A stretch of DNA of 64,000 bases. It comes from Butyricimonas muris (GTDB lineage Bacteria; Bacteroidota; Bacteroidia; Bacteroidales; Marinifilaceae). The position numbers and the translations under genes are program-made. This document shows, piece after piece, positions 34,473 to 41,997 of the stretch. Under the pieces are notes generated by a model. The model saw nothing but the letters and a program-made list of their open reading frames with translations. It was not told where the DNA came from and did no database searches. Where the stretch lies: the NCBI RefSeq assembly GCF_046365375.1, contig NZ_JBKEIT010000002.1, forward strand, positions 124,001-188,000, written 5' to 3'. Position 1 is the first letter of the stretch, and each line of letters starts with the position of its first letter.

Positions 34473-34945
34473 GTCGCAAAAATAGTGTTTTTTATCTCCT
34501 GGCTTCTTTTAAATGTAAGATATGTTAGTGCCTCCGGGATACAGAGATTAATCTAATTTCGAGTACAAAGATAGAGAAAAAGTATTTATCTGCTGTTTTC
34601 TGGTTTAAAAGATTAGGTCACGTAATAAATACGTGACCTAAGGGGGCGGTTCGCTCTCCTGTCATTGATGACGAGCGCCACGGCGAAAAGTAGTTGCAAG
34701 ACTTAGACATGCGAGTGCACTTTGCAGAACGAACGTGAAAGGGAAAAGGGTGTATGAGGTTTTCTTTTTTGATAACGAATCCCTAAAATTAATCAAATTG
34801 TTGTTCTTTTATAGCCTATAATCCAACTAAAAATAGTAATTTTGAAATGCCGTATGGTGAATTTGTAGAAAATGGCTTTTGAGGAAAGACAACTTATTTC
34901 AGAAATTAAAAAATAGGCAAGTAAATGAGTTCCTAATTAATAACA
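34473..34945. other. Spacer between divergent methylase and restriction genes
   Basis: No gene seen. It contains a TATTTTTG box for the methylase (34477-34484, - strand), a perfect 12-bp palindromic hairpin (34613-34641), a locally GC-rich stretch (about 34640-34770) that stands out from AT-rich surroundings and has no open frame of note, and a TAATTTTG box for the restriction gene (34837-34844, + strand). Confidence 0.6.
34613..34641. repeat. Perfect inverted repeat in the methylase/restriction spacer
   Basis: ttaggtcacgta (34613-34624) and tacgtgacctaa (34630-34641) pair perfectly around a 5-base loop. No T-run follows on +. It may be an operator for a regulator of the restriction-modification genes or a terminator-like relic. 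Confidence 0.6.
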
Positions 34946-36226
34946 ATGAGTAAATCTAAAAATGATATAGCGTGGGAAAATTTTTTTGAGAAGTATTCTA
35001 TTTTAGACAAACTTGCAAATAACGAGCGAGTATCAATATCTTCAGTGGAGATTAATCAGTTTCGGGAAGCTCGTTTAATGACAAAGTTTGATCACCGTTC
35101 CCAGCTTCCTAAATTATTTGTTGAGCATAATCTGTCAATTTTGCCGACTTCCAGAGGTACATATGAGATTGGTACGTTTGAGACTTTTTGTGATTTTAAT
35201 AAAGAGGATGTAGAGATAACCTCTATTGGTTTCCCAACTTTTTTGGAAAGCTTGGACTACAAAGATATTACAAGTGAATCAATCGCGATAAACTGTGCTT
35301 TTGTATCTAGGATGTTACATGACTTTACGGGCGAAGAAAATTTACTACCTACGGTTTGTGGACGGATGAGTTCTTCTTTGTTTGATTTTATAATTAGTTC
35401 AGGGCAAAACAGTTTTAAAATAAATGTAGAAAACTCACAAATAGAAATAGATGGAGGGTACGAAGGTGATAATTCTCTAAATTTGATTGAAGCAAAAAAT
35501 TATATTTCTGATGATTTTTTGATCAGGCAATTATATTACCCGTATAGGCTATGGAGTAATAAAATTACAAAACGTGTTCGTCCGATATTTCTTACATATT
35601 CAAATGGAATTTTTCATTTGAGGGAATATGAATTTACTACACCTGAATTATATAATTCCATTCGCTTATTACAGTATAAAAAATATGCACTTCAAGAAGG
35701 TGCAATTAATATAGAGAACATACAAAACATTCTGGATAATATTCAAGTTGTTAAAGAACCTGAATTGCCATTCCCACAAGCGGATAGTTTTGAACGTGTG
35801 ATTAATCTTTGTGAATTATTGAAGCAAAGAGGGTTTATCAGTAAAGATGATATTACTCAAAATTATGACTTTGATTATAGGCAGACGGACTACTATTCAA
35901 ATGCGGCAAGGTATTTAGGACTAATAGATATTGTTCATATAAACCGGCAGGTTGGGTGTACCTTAACTCAAGATGGCTTTCGCGTATTTAACTTGCCTAT
36001 CGTGGAACGGCAACTGGAGTTTGTTAAGTTTATATTGGCACATGTTGTATTTCAAAACACTTTGAAGCTATATTTTGATAAAGGAAATGTTCCAACAAAA
36101 GATGAAGTGGTTGAAATAATGAGAAATGCTAAACTATATAATATGACTTCTGGGCAAACATATAAACGGAGAGCATCAACTGTGATTTCTTGGATAAATT
36201 GGATTTTAGGATTAATAGAACAATAA
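34946..36226 (+). CDS. Predicted type II restriction endonuclease (PD-(D/E)XK)
   Basis: 426-aa protein divergent from a Dam-type methylase. A PD-(D/E)XK-like core is visible at residues 169-184 (DGGYEGDNSLNLIEAK: Asp175, Glu182, Lys184), followed by NYISDDFLIRQLYYPYRLW, where nucleases of this class have a conserved helix. The C-terminal third (FERVINLCELLKQRGFISKDDI...) looks like a winged-helix DNA-binding region ending in RASTVISWINWIL. Similar proteins are annotated as type II restriction enzymes, which fits the adjacent methylase. Recognition site cannot be derived here; if the pair is cognate it would match the methylase target. Low GC fits acquisition by transfer. Confidence 0.75.
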   Translation: MSKSKNDIAWENFFEKYSILDKLANNERVSISSVEINQFREARLMTKFDHRSQLPKLFVEHNLSILPTSRGTYEIGTFETFCDFNKEDVEITSIGFPTFLESLDYKDITSESIAINCAFVSRMLHDFTGEENLLPTVCGRMSSSLFDFIISSGQNSFKINVENSQIEIDGGYEGDNSLNLIEAKNYISDDFLIRQLYYPYRLWSNKITKRVRPIFLTYSNGIFHLREYEFTTPELYNSIRLLQYKKYALQEGAINIENIQNILDNIQVVKEPELPFPQADSFERVINLCELLKQRGFISKDDITQNYDFDYRQTDYYSNAARYLGLIDIVHINRQVGCTLTQDGFRVFNLPIVERQLEFVKFILAHVVFQNTLKLYFDKGNVPTKDEVVEIMRNAKLYNMTSGQTYKRRASTVISWINWILGLIEQ

Positions 36227-36470
36227 TTAAATGTAAAAATGTCGTTATGCTTCATGGTACAATGATTTACCTGTAGAATGAGATGGGGTTAATTGCAAGC
36301 TCTCGTAAAAAGTGGACAATGCCTATTCGGAATTAGGGCTTGGTGATGAACCAATTTTTAACTATCTTTGAAAATAGAATCGGGATTTAGCACTCGACGA
36401 AACCCCGAACCTGAGTTTGCATTTACACAAAATTCTGGACACTCCCTTTTGCGATAAAAAAATGTATATA
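36227..36470. other. AT-rich gap with a weak hairpin and a promoter-like box
   Basis: No gene. It holds ttggt-gatga-accaa followed by five T (a possible weak terminator for the restriction gene, near 36345), a TATCTTTG box at 36363-36370 with nothing evident downstream, and a tggacactcc sequence near the right end that could belong to a decayed element. Confidence 0.35.
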
Positions 36471-37247
36471 TTAAGAATTTAAGTTTATAATATTTTTTAT
36501 CTCTTCTATCGTATAAAACGGATTTCTGCGATGAATTATGCTATGACAATTAGAACACACCATTATTAAATCGTTAATATCAGTTATTTCTCCCTCCTCG
36601 TCCATTTCTGATATTGGTTTTGTGTGATGTGCTTCAATAAAATCATATCCCGCATCACCATATCTCTCACTAAAATCAAATCCACATATTTCACAAAAAA
36701 GCTTTTTATTATGCTTTGCTTTAAACTCTGTCTTTGCATCTTGAACTAATTTAGAATTTCTTTCTCTACGTTTATGATAAATTTTCTTAATCTTTCCTTC
36801 TATATATTCATCCCTACACGCTGTTATTGACTTTAAATATTTTTCTGGAACATCTTCTAATCTCCAGAATTTTCGAGGGCGTTTGTATATTTCAGTAACA
36901 GGAATACCTAATTGTAGACAAAAAGACTGGTACTCGCATTCTAATTCAGTATCTGGTTGTTGTTTTACCTTTAATACTTTAGATATGAAACCACCTGTTT
37001 CGCGTCCAGTAATTTCTTTTTTTTCTATATTAATTTTATGTATTTTCAGGTTATTCTTTTTATATCCAATATATTTACTAGGAACGAAATGCCATCCATT
37101 TCCAGTTTTATACGATACAAAATTACGTCCACGTTGTATGAGCCCTATCATTTCTACTTGTAATTTTTTCCCCTCTTCACAAGCTAAATATCTCTCAACT
37201 TGGGCTATATTTTCATATATATCTTTATCTGTTTCTATTGCTTCCAT
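36471..37247 (-). CDS. HNH endonuclease family protein
   Basis: 258-aa protein with a C-terminal HNH nuclease domain. Zinc-binding CEICG (Cys185, Cys188) pairs with CSNCH (Cys231, Cys234), and the catalytic core EAHHTKPI (Glu205, His207, His208), an Asn (DINDL, 225) and HRRN complete the fold. Residues 1-180 form an unassigned N-terminal region, possibly DNA-target recognition (RPRKFWRLEDVPEKYLKS). Such proteins are often McrA-like restriction enzymes or stand-alone nucleases; its place beside the restriction-modification genes supports defence. A TAGATTTG box lies at 37269-37276. Strongly AT-rich. Confidence 0.82.
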   Translation of the reverse strand: MEAIETDKDIYENIAQVERYLACEEGKKLQVEMIGLIQRGRNFVSYKTGNGWHFVPSKYIGYKKNNLKIHKINIEKKEITGRETGGFISKVLKVKQQPDTELECEYQSFCLQLGIPVTEIYKRPRKFWRLEDVPEKYLKSITACRDEYIEGKIKKIYHKRRERNSKLVQDAKTEFKAKHNKKLFCEICGFDFSERYGDAGYDFIEAHHTKPISEMDEEGEITDINDLIMVCSNCHSIIHRRNPFYTIEEIKNIINLNS

Positions 37248-37420
37248 AATAAGAAATTAAAATTAGTACAAATCTAAAAAATAATGCAAATAGTAACATA
37301 TATTTCTTTATTATTCATTTGTGGGCGACACGCCAAGCATATACCTCCCTCTATACCCCCCCCCTCCCCTCTAATTTCAGATTGGCATTATATATTGAAG
37401 AGTCTTCTATGCTAGGGTAG

Positions 37421-37968
37421 TGTACCATTTACATTCCAAAGAAGACATCAGAAAGATTCAGTGTTGCTATTGGATTCCAGAACAAAGTATGTTGTAACCT
37501 GTGTACTTTCACGGATTGTCCCCAAACTGATTTAGGAGCCATGAGTTATCATGACTTGTTTAGAGGTGTGATGAAGTTATTCCAACAGTATGATACGGAA
37601 AAGCATTTAAGATTGATGAAGAGTTTCACGGGTTCTTACCTCACGGAACATCAATTCGCACAATTCTTGAGTAAAAGTAGGTTGTATCAATGCTTACCAG
37701 CCAGAGAGAAAAAGTTACTCCCTAGCATGGAATTAATGGATTCACAGGTGAACATCATCGCAAGGCGTATTACCATGATGATAACTTTAAAAAGGAACAT
37801 GGAGAGAATGAAATTAATTTATGGAAATTCTATAATATGCTTACGGGTGCGAATAAATCTTCTTGCATAGATAATTTCCTTGATAGGTCATTAAACGCCA
37901 CGCAATTAACAGAAGGAATAGATAGGGCGTTACATGGAGACAACACCTATAAATGGTTTATAGAGTGA
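37421..37968 (+). pseudogene. DUF3871 family gene remnant (5' truncated, frameshifted)
   Basis: The frame after a stop at 37418 reads IPKKTSERFSVAIGFQN, then KVCCNLC... and, from 37541, MSYHDLFRGVMKLFQQYDTE, RLMKSFTGSYLTEHQFAQ. These are hallmarks of DUF3871 proteins from Bacteroidota mobile elements. At about 37766-37768 the match jumps to the -1 frame and continues YYHDDNFKKEHGENEINLWK, FYNMLTGANKSSCIDNFLD up to KWFIE and a stop at 37966-37968. Only the C-terminal half of the family survives. It marks a former mobile element in this island. Confidence 0.8.
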
Positions 37969-38366
37969 AAACCGTTGGGAATTAATTCTTTTTATTCCAC
38001 TGATTAGCCTAATTTTGCCATCACAATCAGTCCTGACGTTTGTTGGATGCTGAAATTTATTTACATTTGTAGCGTCATGTGAAAAATCATTTTCTCATGG
38101 CAGACATATTGAATTAATGAAAGCGTTTTTGTTTCATCCTTTGTAGAAAAATCGCCAATTTTTAATGCAGAGGGATAAACAGCACAAACGTCTATGCTTG
38201 CCGTATATATATACTATATACATGGTTTAGCGTGGGCTGATTGTTTATTTCTGCATAGGCGTTTGGCGATGCCTTCTACAAGATAAGCAATTTAGTTCCC
38301 ACGCTTTCTTGTATTTATAAAATCGACCTTTCTGGGAATCTTCAAGGTTACATAGATTGCAATATT
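37969..38366. other. Gene-free AT-rich stretch with an inverted repeat
   Basis: About 400 bases between the DUF3871 remnant and the YidD-like gene. agcgtggg (38229-38236) and cccacgct (38298-38305) are inverted around a smaller aggc/gcct pair, forming a possible extended hairpin ahead of T-rich sequence. No convincing ORF was seen, and no clear promoter for the downstream gene could be named. Confidence 0.45.
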
Positions 38367-39521
38367 ATGCACTTGTTGAAGAATGTTTTAATCATTATTG
38401 TTTGTGTTACAAGTTCACAATTTCTTTATGCACAAACAGAAATGTCAGCTTTATCTGATTACGTGAATATTTACAAGAAGTATTTACATAGGGATGAAGG
38501 GAGCGGTACTTGTGCAATGTATCCTTCTTGTTCCCAATATGGATTAATTGTTTTTGAAGATTGTTATTTTCCTAAAGCGATGGTGTATATGGCAGATCGC
38601 CTTATTAGATGCGGGCATGATTTCGATTGTTATGATTTGACTTTAAATAAAGGACAATTACTTCTACTTGATTTTCCCCCATATGCAGAAATTCCCAGAA
38701 CTTACATTCATAATAACAAACAATATTACTCTTATACAGACTGGGATGCGCAACCTGATAGCACATTATTATTTATTAATCATCTAATAAATAAACAAAT
38801 GTATCAAGAGGCTTTAATTGAAATCGAAAAAACACAATTTCAAAAGCGATTATTAACGACACAATTATTCACAAACAAATTAATTTGCTATAAAGGTTTG
38901 GGACAAGTAGAAAATGCCATATTCGATTACGAGGTTCATTTTCCTGAATTCATAAAAAACTCTCCAAAAATAAAATTTGAAATGTTAGATATTCTTTTGA
39001 CGGTAGAGAATTACGATATGGCATACAAACTTCTTTCAGAAATTTCTGATAACAATATCCATCCGATAATATCCCAAAAATATGCTTGGCAAGGAATTTT
39101 TAGTGCATATCAAGAAAATTGGGATGAAGCAAGTAAATATTTCAATTTATTGGTTAGCTCTGATACAAAACTCAAGAGAGATAAAGAGAATTTTCAACTT
39201 ATTCAAGAAGCGGTTACTTTTAAAAGGAAAAAGCCTTGGGTAGCTTCATCATTATCATTAATTCCTGGTCTTGGATATGTTTATACTCAACGCCCCAAAA
39301 GTGCATTAACCTCTTTTGTTATGAATTCATTACTTGGATATGCTGTGTTTACAAGTATCAAACAAAAAAATTATGGAACAGCAGCTTTATTAGGTGTTTT
39401 CAATTTGAGTTTCTATATCGGTAATATATCTGGCTCTAAAAGAAGTGCTTCACAATACAATCAATGTAAACTACAAAAAATACAATCAACCCTATATCAG
39501 AATAATAAATCCATTAATTAA
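38367..39521 (+). CDS. Secreted YidD-domain protein fused to TPR-like and C-terminal membrane segments
   Basis: 384-aa protein. Signal peptide (1-22, ending FLYAQ). Residues about 30-92 match the YidD (haemolytic) domain, including the core CAMYPSCSQYG (Cys49, Cys55) and RLIRCGHDFDCYD (Cys82, Cys88). Canonical YidD is a 70-100-aa cytoplasmic membrane-associated insertion-efficiency factor, so an exported, fused version should act differently. Residues about 125-285 look like helical TPR repeats (YQEALIEIEKTQF; NWDEASKYFNLLV). The C terminus has a PGLGYVYTQRPKSALTSF motif with hydrophobic segments as in DUF5683-type proteins. The next gene starts 11 bases downstream, giving a likely operon. 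Role unknown, envelope-related by inference. Confidence 0.75.
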   Translation: MHLLKNVLIIIVCVTSSQFLYAQTEMSALSDYVNIYKKYLHRDEGSGTCAMYPSCSQYGLIVFEDCYFPKAMVYMADRLIRCGHDFDCYDLTLNKGQLLLLDFPPYAEIPRTYIHNNKQYYSYTDWDAQPDSTLLFINHLINKQMYQEALIEIEKTQFQKRLLTTQLFTNKLICYKGLGQVENAIFDYEVHFPEFIKNSPKIKFEMLDILLTVENYDMAYKLLSEISDNNIHPIISQKYAWQGIFSAYQENWDEASKYFNLLVSSDTKLKRDKENFQLIQEAVTFKRKKPWVASSLSLIPGLGYVYTQRPKSALTSFVMNSLLGYAVFTSIKQKNYGTAALLGVFNLSFYIGNISGSKRSASQYNQCKLQKIQSTLYQNNKSIN

Positions 39522-39532
39522 ATTTTTGAATT

Positions 39533-40057
39533 ATGAGAACATTATTGAGTAAATCGTTTGTTGTTAAGCCAATCGTTGCAATCATGATATTGGCTTTTAT
39601 GAATCTTTCTTTTACCCTTACGGATAACGAGGTCGTCTTAAAAGCAGGAACCTTGATCCCATTAGAGGTTCTAAGTGAAATTAATACTAAAAATATCACA
39701 ACAGGACAAATAATAGATTTTAAAGTAACAAGAGAGATTAGTGTTAATAGGAATGTTGTTATTCCTTTTGGCGCAATCGCTAAAGGGCAGGTTACAAGAT
39801 TCGAGAAACGTAAAGGCTTGGGTAAAGGGGCTTCTATGCAAATTCAAATTAAAAGTGTAACAGCCAAGGATGGAACAGAAATCATGTTGACAGGTGGAAG
39901 TATGTCAGAAGAAGGAAATGACAAATTAGCTCTTTCTATCGTCCTTGCCATATTTGTTTGTCCTCTATTTTTATTATTGAAAGGCAAACAGGCTGTAATT
40001 CCCGCTGGAACATCTATTTCTGCAACAGTGGCAACAGATACTTATATTAAATTGTAA
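39533..40057 (+). CDS. Conserved hypothetical envelope protein
   Basis: 174-aa protein with an N-terminal signal or anchor (VVKPIVAIMILAFMNLSFTLT). It has a beta-rich domain (LKAGTLIPLEVLSEINTKNITTGQIIDFKV; NVVIPFGAIAKGQVTRFEKRKGLGKGASMQIQI) and a second hydrophobic helix (LALSIVLAIFVCPLFLLL) followed by KGKQAVIPAGTSISATVATD. The repeated 'hydrophobic-PxGtxxxxxV' pattern recalls extracytoplasmic beta-barrel modules seen in conserved Bacteroidota proteins of unknown function. It is the likely partner of the YidD/TPR protein 11 bases upstream. Confidence 0.7.
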   Translation: MRTLLSKSFVVKPIVAIMILAFMNLSFTLTDNEVVLKAGTLIPLEVLSEINTKNITTGQIIDFKVTREISVNRNVVIPFGAIAKGQVTRFEKRKGLGKGASMQIQIKSVTAKDGTEIMLTGGSMSEEGNDKLALSIVLAIFVCPLFLLLKGKQAVIPAGTSISATVATDTYIKL

Positions 40058-40200
40058 TGCAAAAGGGTTGATTATTATTTTAAAATGTCTGTTCATAATC
40101 ATGTTTTATTAATATGATTTTACGTTGATTCTGTGTGTCAACTTGGGTGTGAGGGGGTGATAGACTTCGGTTTGTCATCCCTTTTTATATATAAACAAAA

Positions 40201-40227
40201 AAGCCAGCACTTTTGAGGTACTGGCTT
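40201..40227 (-). terminator. Intrinsic terminator on the - strand
   Basis: Stem aagccag (40201-40207) / ctggctt (40221-40227). On the - strand it is followed by six T, and it lies directly after the small remnant gene at 40228-40404. It could also end the + strand operon, but no T-run follows there. Confidence 0.6.
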
Positions 40228-40404
40228 ATTTGTGCTGTCTTTTCTTGACTAGTTTCGGTTTGGGATTTTCAAAAATATCAGGATATAACATTTTTAATCT
40301 TTCATGTTTACATACCTGAATAAATTCATTTCATGGAAAATTCGATAATGTTCTATCCCAAACCATTCTGAATTGGTGGTTTTTCCTTTCTCACGTAATT
40401 TCAT
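40228..40404 (-). pseudogene. Small frameshifted gene remnant
   Basis: From an ATG at 40404 the - strand reads MKLREKGKTTNSEWFGIEHY, RIFHEMN and stops after 36 codons. Another frame picks up mid-way as NEFIQVCKHERLKMLYPDIF, ENPKPKLVKKRQHK and stops just before the terminator. Joined, they would give a basic protein of about 60 aa. A TACTTTTG box (40478-40485, - strand) lies upstream and a terminator downstream. No family recognised. Confidence 0.35.
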
Positions 40405-40477
40405 AGGAATAAATTTTTCTAACAAACAAAAGAGTATCTAGTTCAGGAAAGAACATCAGACCAATCATTTACATATG

Positions 40478-40485
40478 CAAAAGTA
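40478..40485 (-). promoter_or_regulatory. Possible -7 box (TACTTTTG) for the small remnant gene
   Basis: Matches TAnnTTTG on the - strand about 75 bases before the ATG at 40404. No good -33 element was seen. Confidence 0.3.
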
Positions 40486-40689
40486 TTTATTGAACAGGAT
40501 AGCACCAAGTAAATATACTAGAATATCAAATATTTATATATGTAATAACGTATTGATTTATTGTTATATTGATAGCTCGGAAGATAAAGAATGTTGCATT
40601 TTAGATATTCCTCATAACAGATTTTAGTTAGTGAGTAATTATCTTCATTTTAGGTATTATGTGCCAATTCAGGAGAAAAATCACCTACT

Positions 40690-40825
40690 TAAATTGCTGG
40701 ATAGTGCATTTGGGGGATGATATAGATACCATAGGGACAATTACAGGAGGATTAGCAGAAATTATGTGGAATGGTTAGAGGTCTTGGTAAGGAAAGATGA
40801 TATGATAGAATTAGTTGATTGGTAA
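40690..40825 (+). pseudogene. ADP-ribosylglycohydrolase (DraG-like) remnant
   Basis: One frame reads HLGDDIDTIGTITGGLAEIM before a stop, the near-diagnostic C-terminal motif of ADP-ribosylglycohydrolases (GGDTDTIGAITGxIAEA). The neighbouring frame continues EWLEVLVRKDDMIELVDW and stops at 40823-40825, matching the family's C-terminal end. The rest of the gene is missing or unrecognisable upstream. Clear gene decay inside the island. Confidence 0.6.
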
Positions 40826-41046
40826 GCTGTATAGTTGGATTAGAGTGTTCTAGTAAAGATGAGGTATAAATAGGGATAGTTGGAGTGTTGAAGAATATAA
40901 AATTGAGAGATGTTGTCACATCTGTAATTGATTATTTATTCGAGTTATATATATTTATTGCTGTATACATCATGAATGATTGTAGATGAAAGAAGCTATT
41001 AAAATGGTCAAGGTTTTGTGTCATTTCCGGCTCTAAACACCTTATA
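40826..41046. other. Gene-free stretch between the DraG remnant and the tRNA terminator
   Basis: AT-rich sequence with frequent stops in all frames; no motif, repeat or RNA structure was recognised. Confidence 0.4.
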
Positions 41047-41080
41047 AACAAAAATCAGCCACCTTGTAAGTGACTGATTT
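41047..41080 (-). terminator. Intrinsic terminator of tRNA-Cys
   Basis: aaatcag (41052-41058) and ctgattt (41074-41080) pair, extended inward by cac/gtg. On the - strand the stem is followed by TTTTTG, immediately after the tRNA gene. Confidence 0.75.
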
Positions 41081-41084
41081 CTTG

Positions 41085-41155
41085 AGGTCGGTAGCAGATT
41101 TGAACTGCTGTACACGGTTTTGCAGACCGCTGCCTAACCGCTCGGCCAACCGACC
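41085..41155 (-). tRNA. tRNA-Cys (anticodon GCA)
   Basis: The - strand folds as a cloverleaf: acceptor ggtcggt/accgacc, D-arm ggccgagcggttaggc, anticodon stem gcggt/accgt with loop CTGCAAA (GCA anticodon), and T-arm cagcagttcaaatctgctg-like. The discriminator base is T, as expected for tRNA-Cys. CCA is not encoded. Its 3' side faces the AT-rich island, the usual arrangement when a tRNA 3' end serves as an integration site. Confidence 0.93.
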
Positions 41156-41174
41156 CTGTTGCGATTTTGCAGTG

Positions 41175-41205
41175 CAAAGATAAGGTGAAATTTTGGATTC
41201 TACAA
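41175..41205 (-). promoter_or_regulatory. Promoter of tRNA-Cys
   Basis: The - strand has TTG, a 20-base spacer and TATCTTTG (41175-41182), matching the primary-sigma consensus of Bacteroidota, about 20 bases before the tRNA 5' end. Confidence 0.7.
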
Positions 41206-41219
41206 TACCTTACTGCAAT

Positions 41220-41573
41220 TTATTTCGATAAAGTAACACTTGTTGCCGCGATTTTACCACCCAAGGGGGGATTGAGCTTTGATACTTTAATAGTTACGTG
41301 CGTGATTTGGGGGAATGTCCGGTAGAGGGCATCGATCATTCTTTGTGCCACGTGCTCCAGCAGGTGGGATTTGATCATCATTTCACGGGCAATAATTTCA
41401 TAGGCGGTCAGGTAACTGAGGGCGTCGTTGATGTCATCGCTTTGGGCGGCTTCGCTGCAATCGGTTTGGATGCGGGCGTATACCATGAATTTGTTTCCCA
41501 CGATTCGTTCTGTTTCGTAGCACCCGTGGTAGGCGAAAAATTCCATTCCTTCGATTTCTATGATTCCTTCCAT
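41220..41573 (-). CDS. folB: Dihydroneopterin aldolase
   Basis: 117-aa FolB of the tetrahydrofolate pathway, converting 7,8-dihydroneopterin to 6-hydroxymethyl-dihydropterin and glycolaldehyde. Family features: FFAYHGCYETER (12-23, includes the substrate-binding Tyr/His-Gly), SYLTAYEII (about 53-61), LLEHVAQRMIDAL (with the conserved Glu) and VTIKVSKLNPPLGG (about 93-106, with the catalytic Lys). Length is normal. It lies between a probable leader with hairpin upstream and the tRNA-Cys promoter downstream. Confidence 0.95.
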   Translation of the reverse strand: MEGIIEIEGMEFFAYHGCYETERIVGNKFMVYARIQTDCSEAAQSDDINDALSYLTAYEIIAREMMIKSHLLEHVAQRMIDALYRTFPQITHVTIKVSKLNPPLGGKIAATSVTLSK

Positions 41574-41630
41574 GATTGTTAATTTTTGTGTTTCATGTTT
41601 TATTCTTATCTTGCGGCTTTAAATACAAAA

Positions 41631-41653
41631 GAGCCGACAGGGGATGTCGACTC
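41631..41653 (-). terminator. Terminator-like hairpin in the folB leader
   Basis: On the - strand gagtcgaca / tgtcggctc form a 9-bp stem (one G-U) with a 5-base loop, followed by TTTTG. It lies between the predicted folB promoter (41728-41760) and the folB start, so it could act as an attenuator. Confidence 0.55.
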
Positions 41654-41727
41654 TTAAGATTACATTACTAACTACTAACCTAAACCATACAAACTTATGA
41701 AAAATCTTCAATCTCTTAAAGACGGTG

Positions 41728-41760
41728 CAAAGATAGAGGTTGTTCTTGAATCCGGCGAAA
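41728..41760 (-). promoter_or_regulatory. Predicted promoter for folB
   Basis: The - strand has TTTC, a 21-base spacer and TATCTTTG (41728-41735) followed by CACC, a very typical Bacteroidota promoter and start region. The transcript would carry a leader of about 150 bases containing the hairpin at 41631-41653. The surrounding gap (41574-41997) holds no other gene I can support. Confidence 0.6.
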
Positions 41761-41997
41761 GATTAGTGTTAATAAAAGCTGTTTTTAGGGTTAATGTAGG
41801 TTAATGAATTTGATAAAAACAGGCTCTGAATGGCGTGTTGTGAAATAGATTTGAGTTTAATGTGTTGAATGATAGTTTGATGTGTTTTTGGGACGTGTGA
41901 ATACTATTCATTAATTGTTAATTAGTTATTAGTGGATAGTGCATAGGTCGAATATTATTCGTATGTTTATCAAACAGATTTTAGTATAAAAAGTAAT

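Noticed and set aside
41697..41804. 35-codon + strand frame MKNLQSLKDGAKIEVVLESG... in the folB leader region
   Set aside because: It overlaps the predicted folB promoter on the other strand, has no homology I recognise and no promoter of its own.
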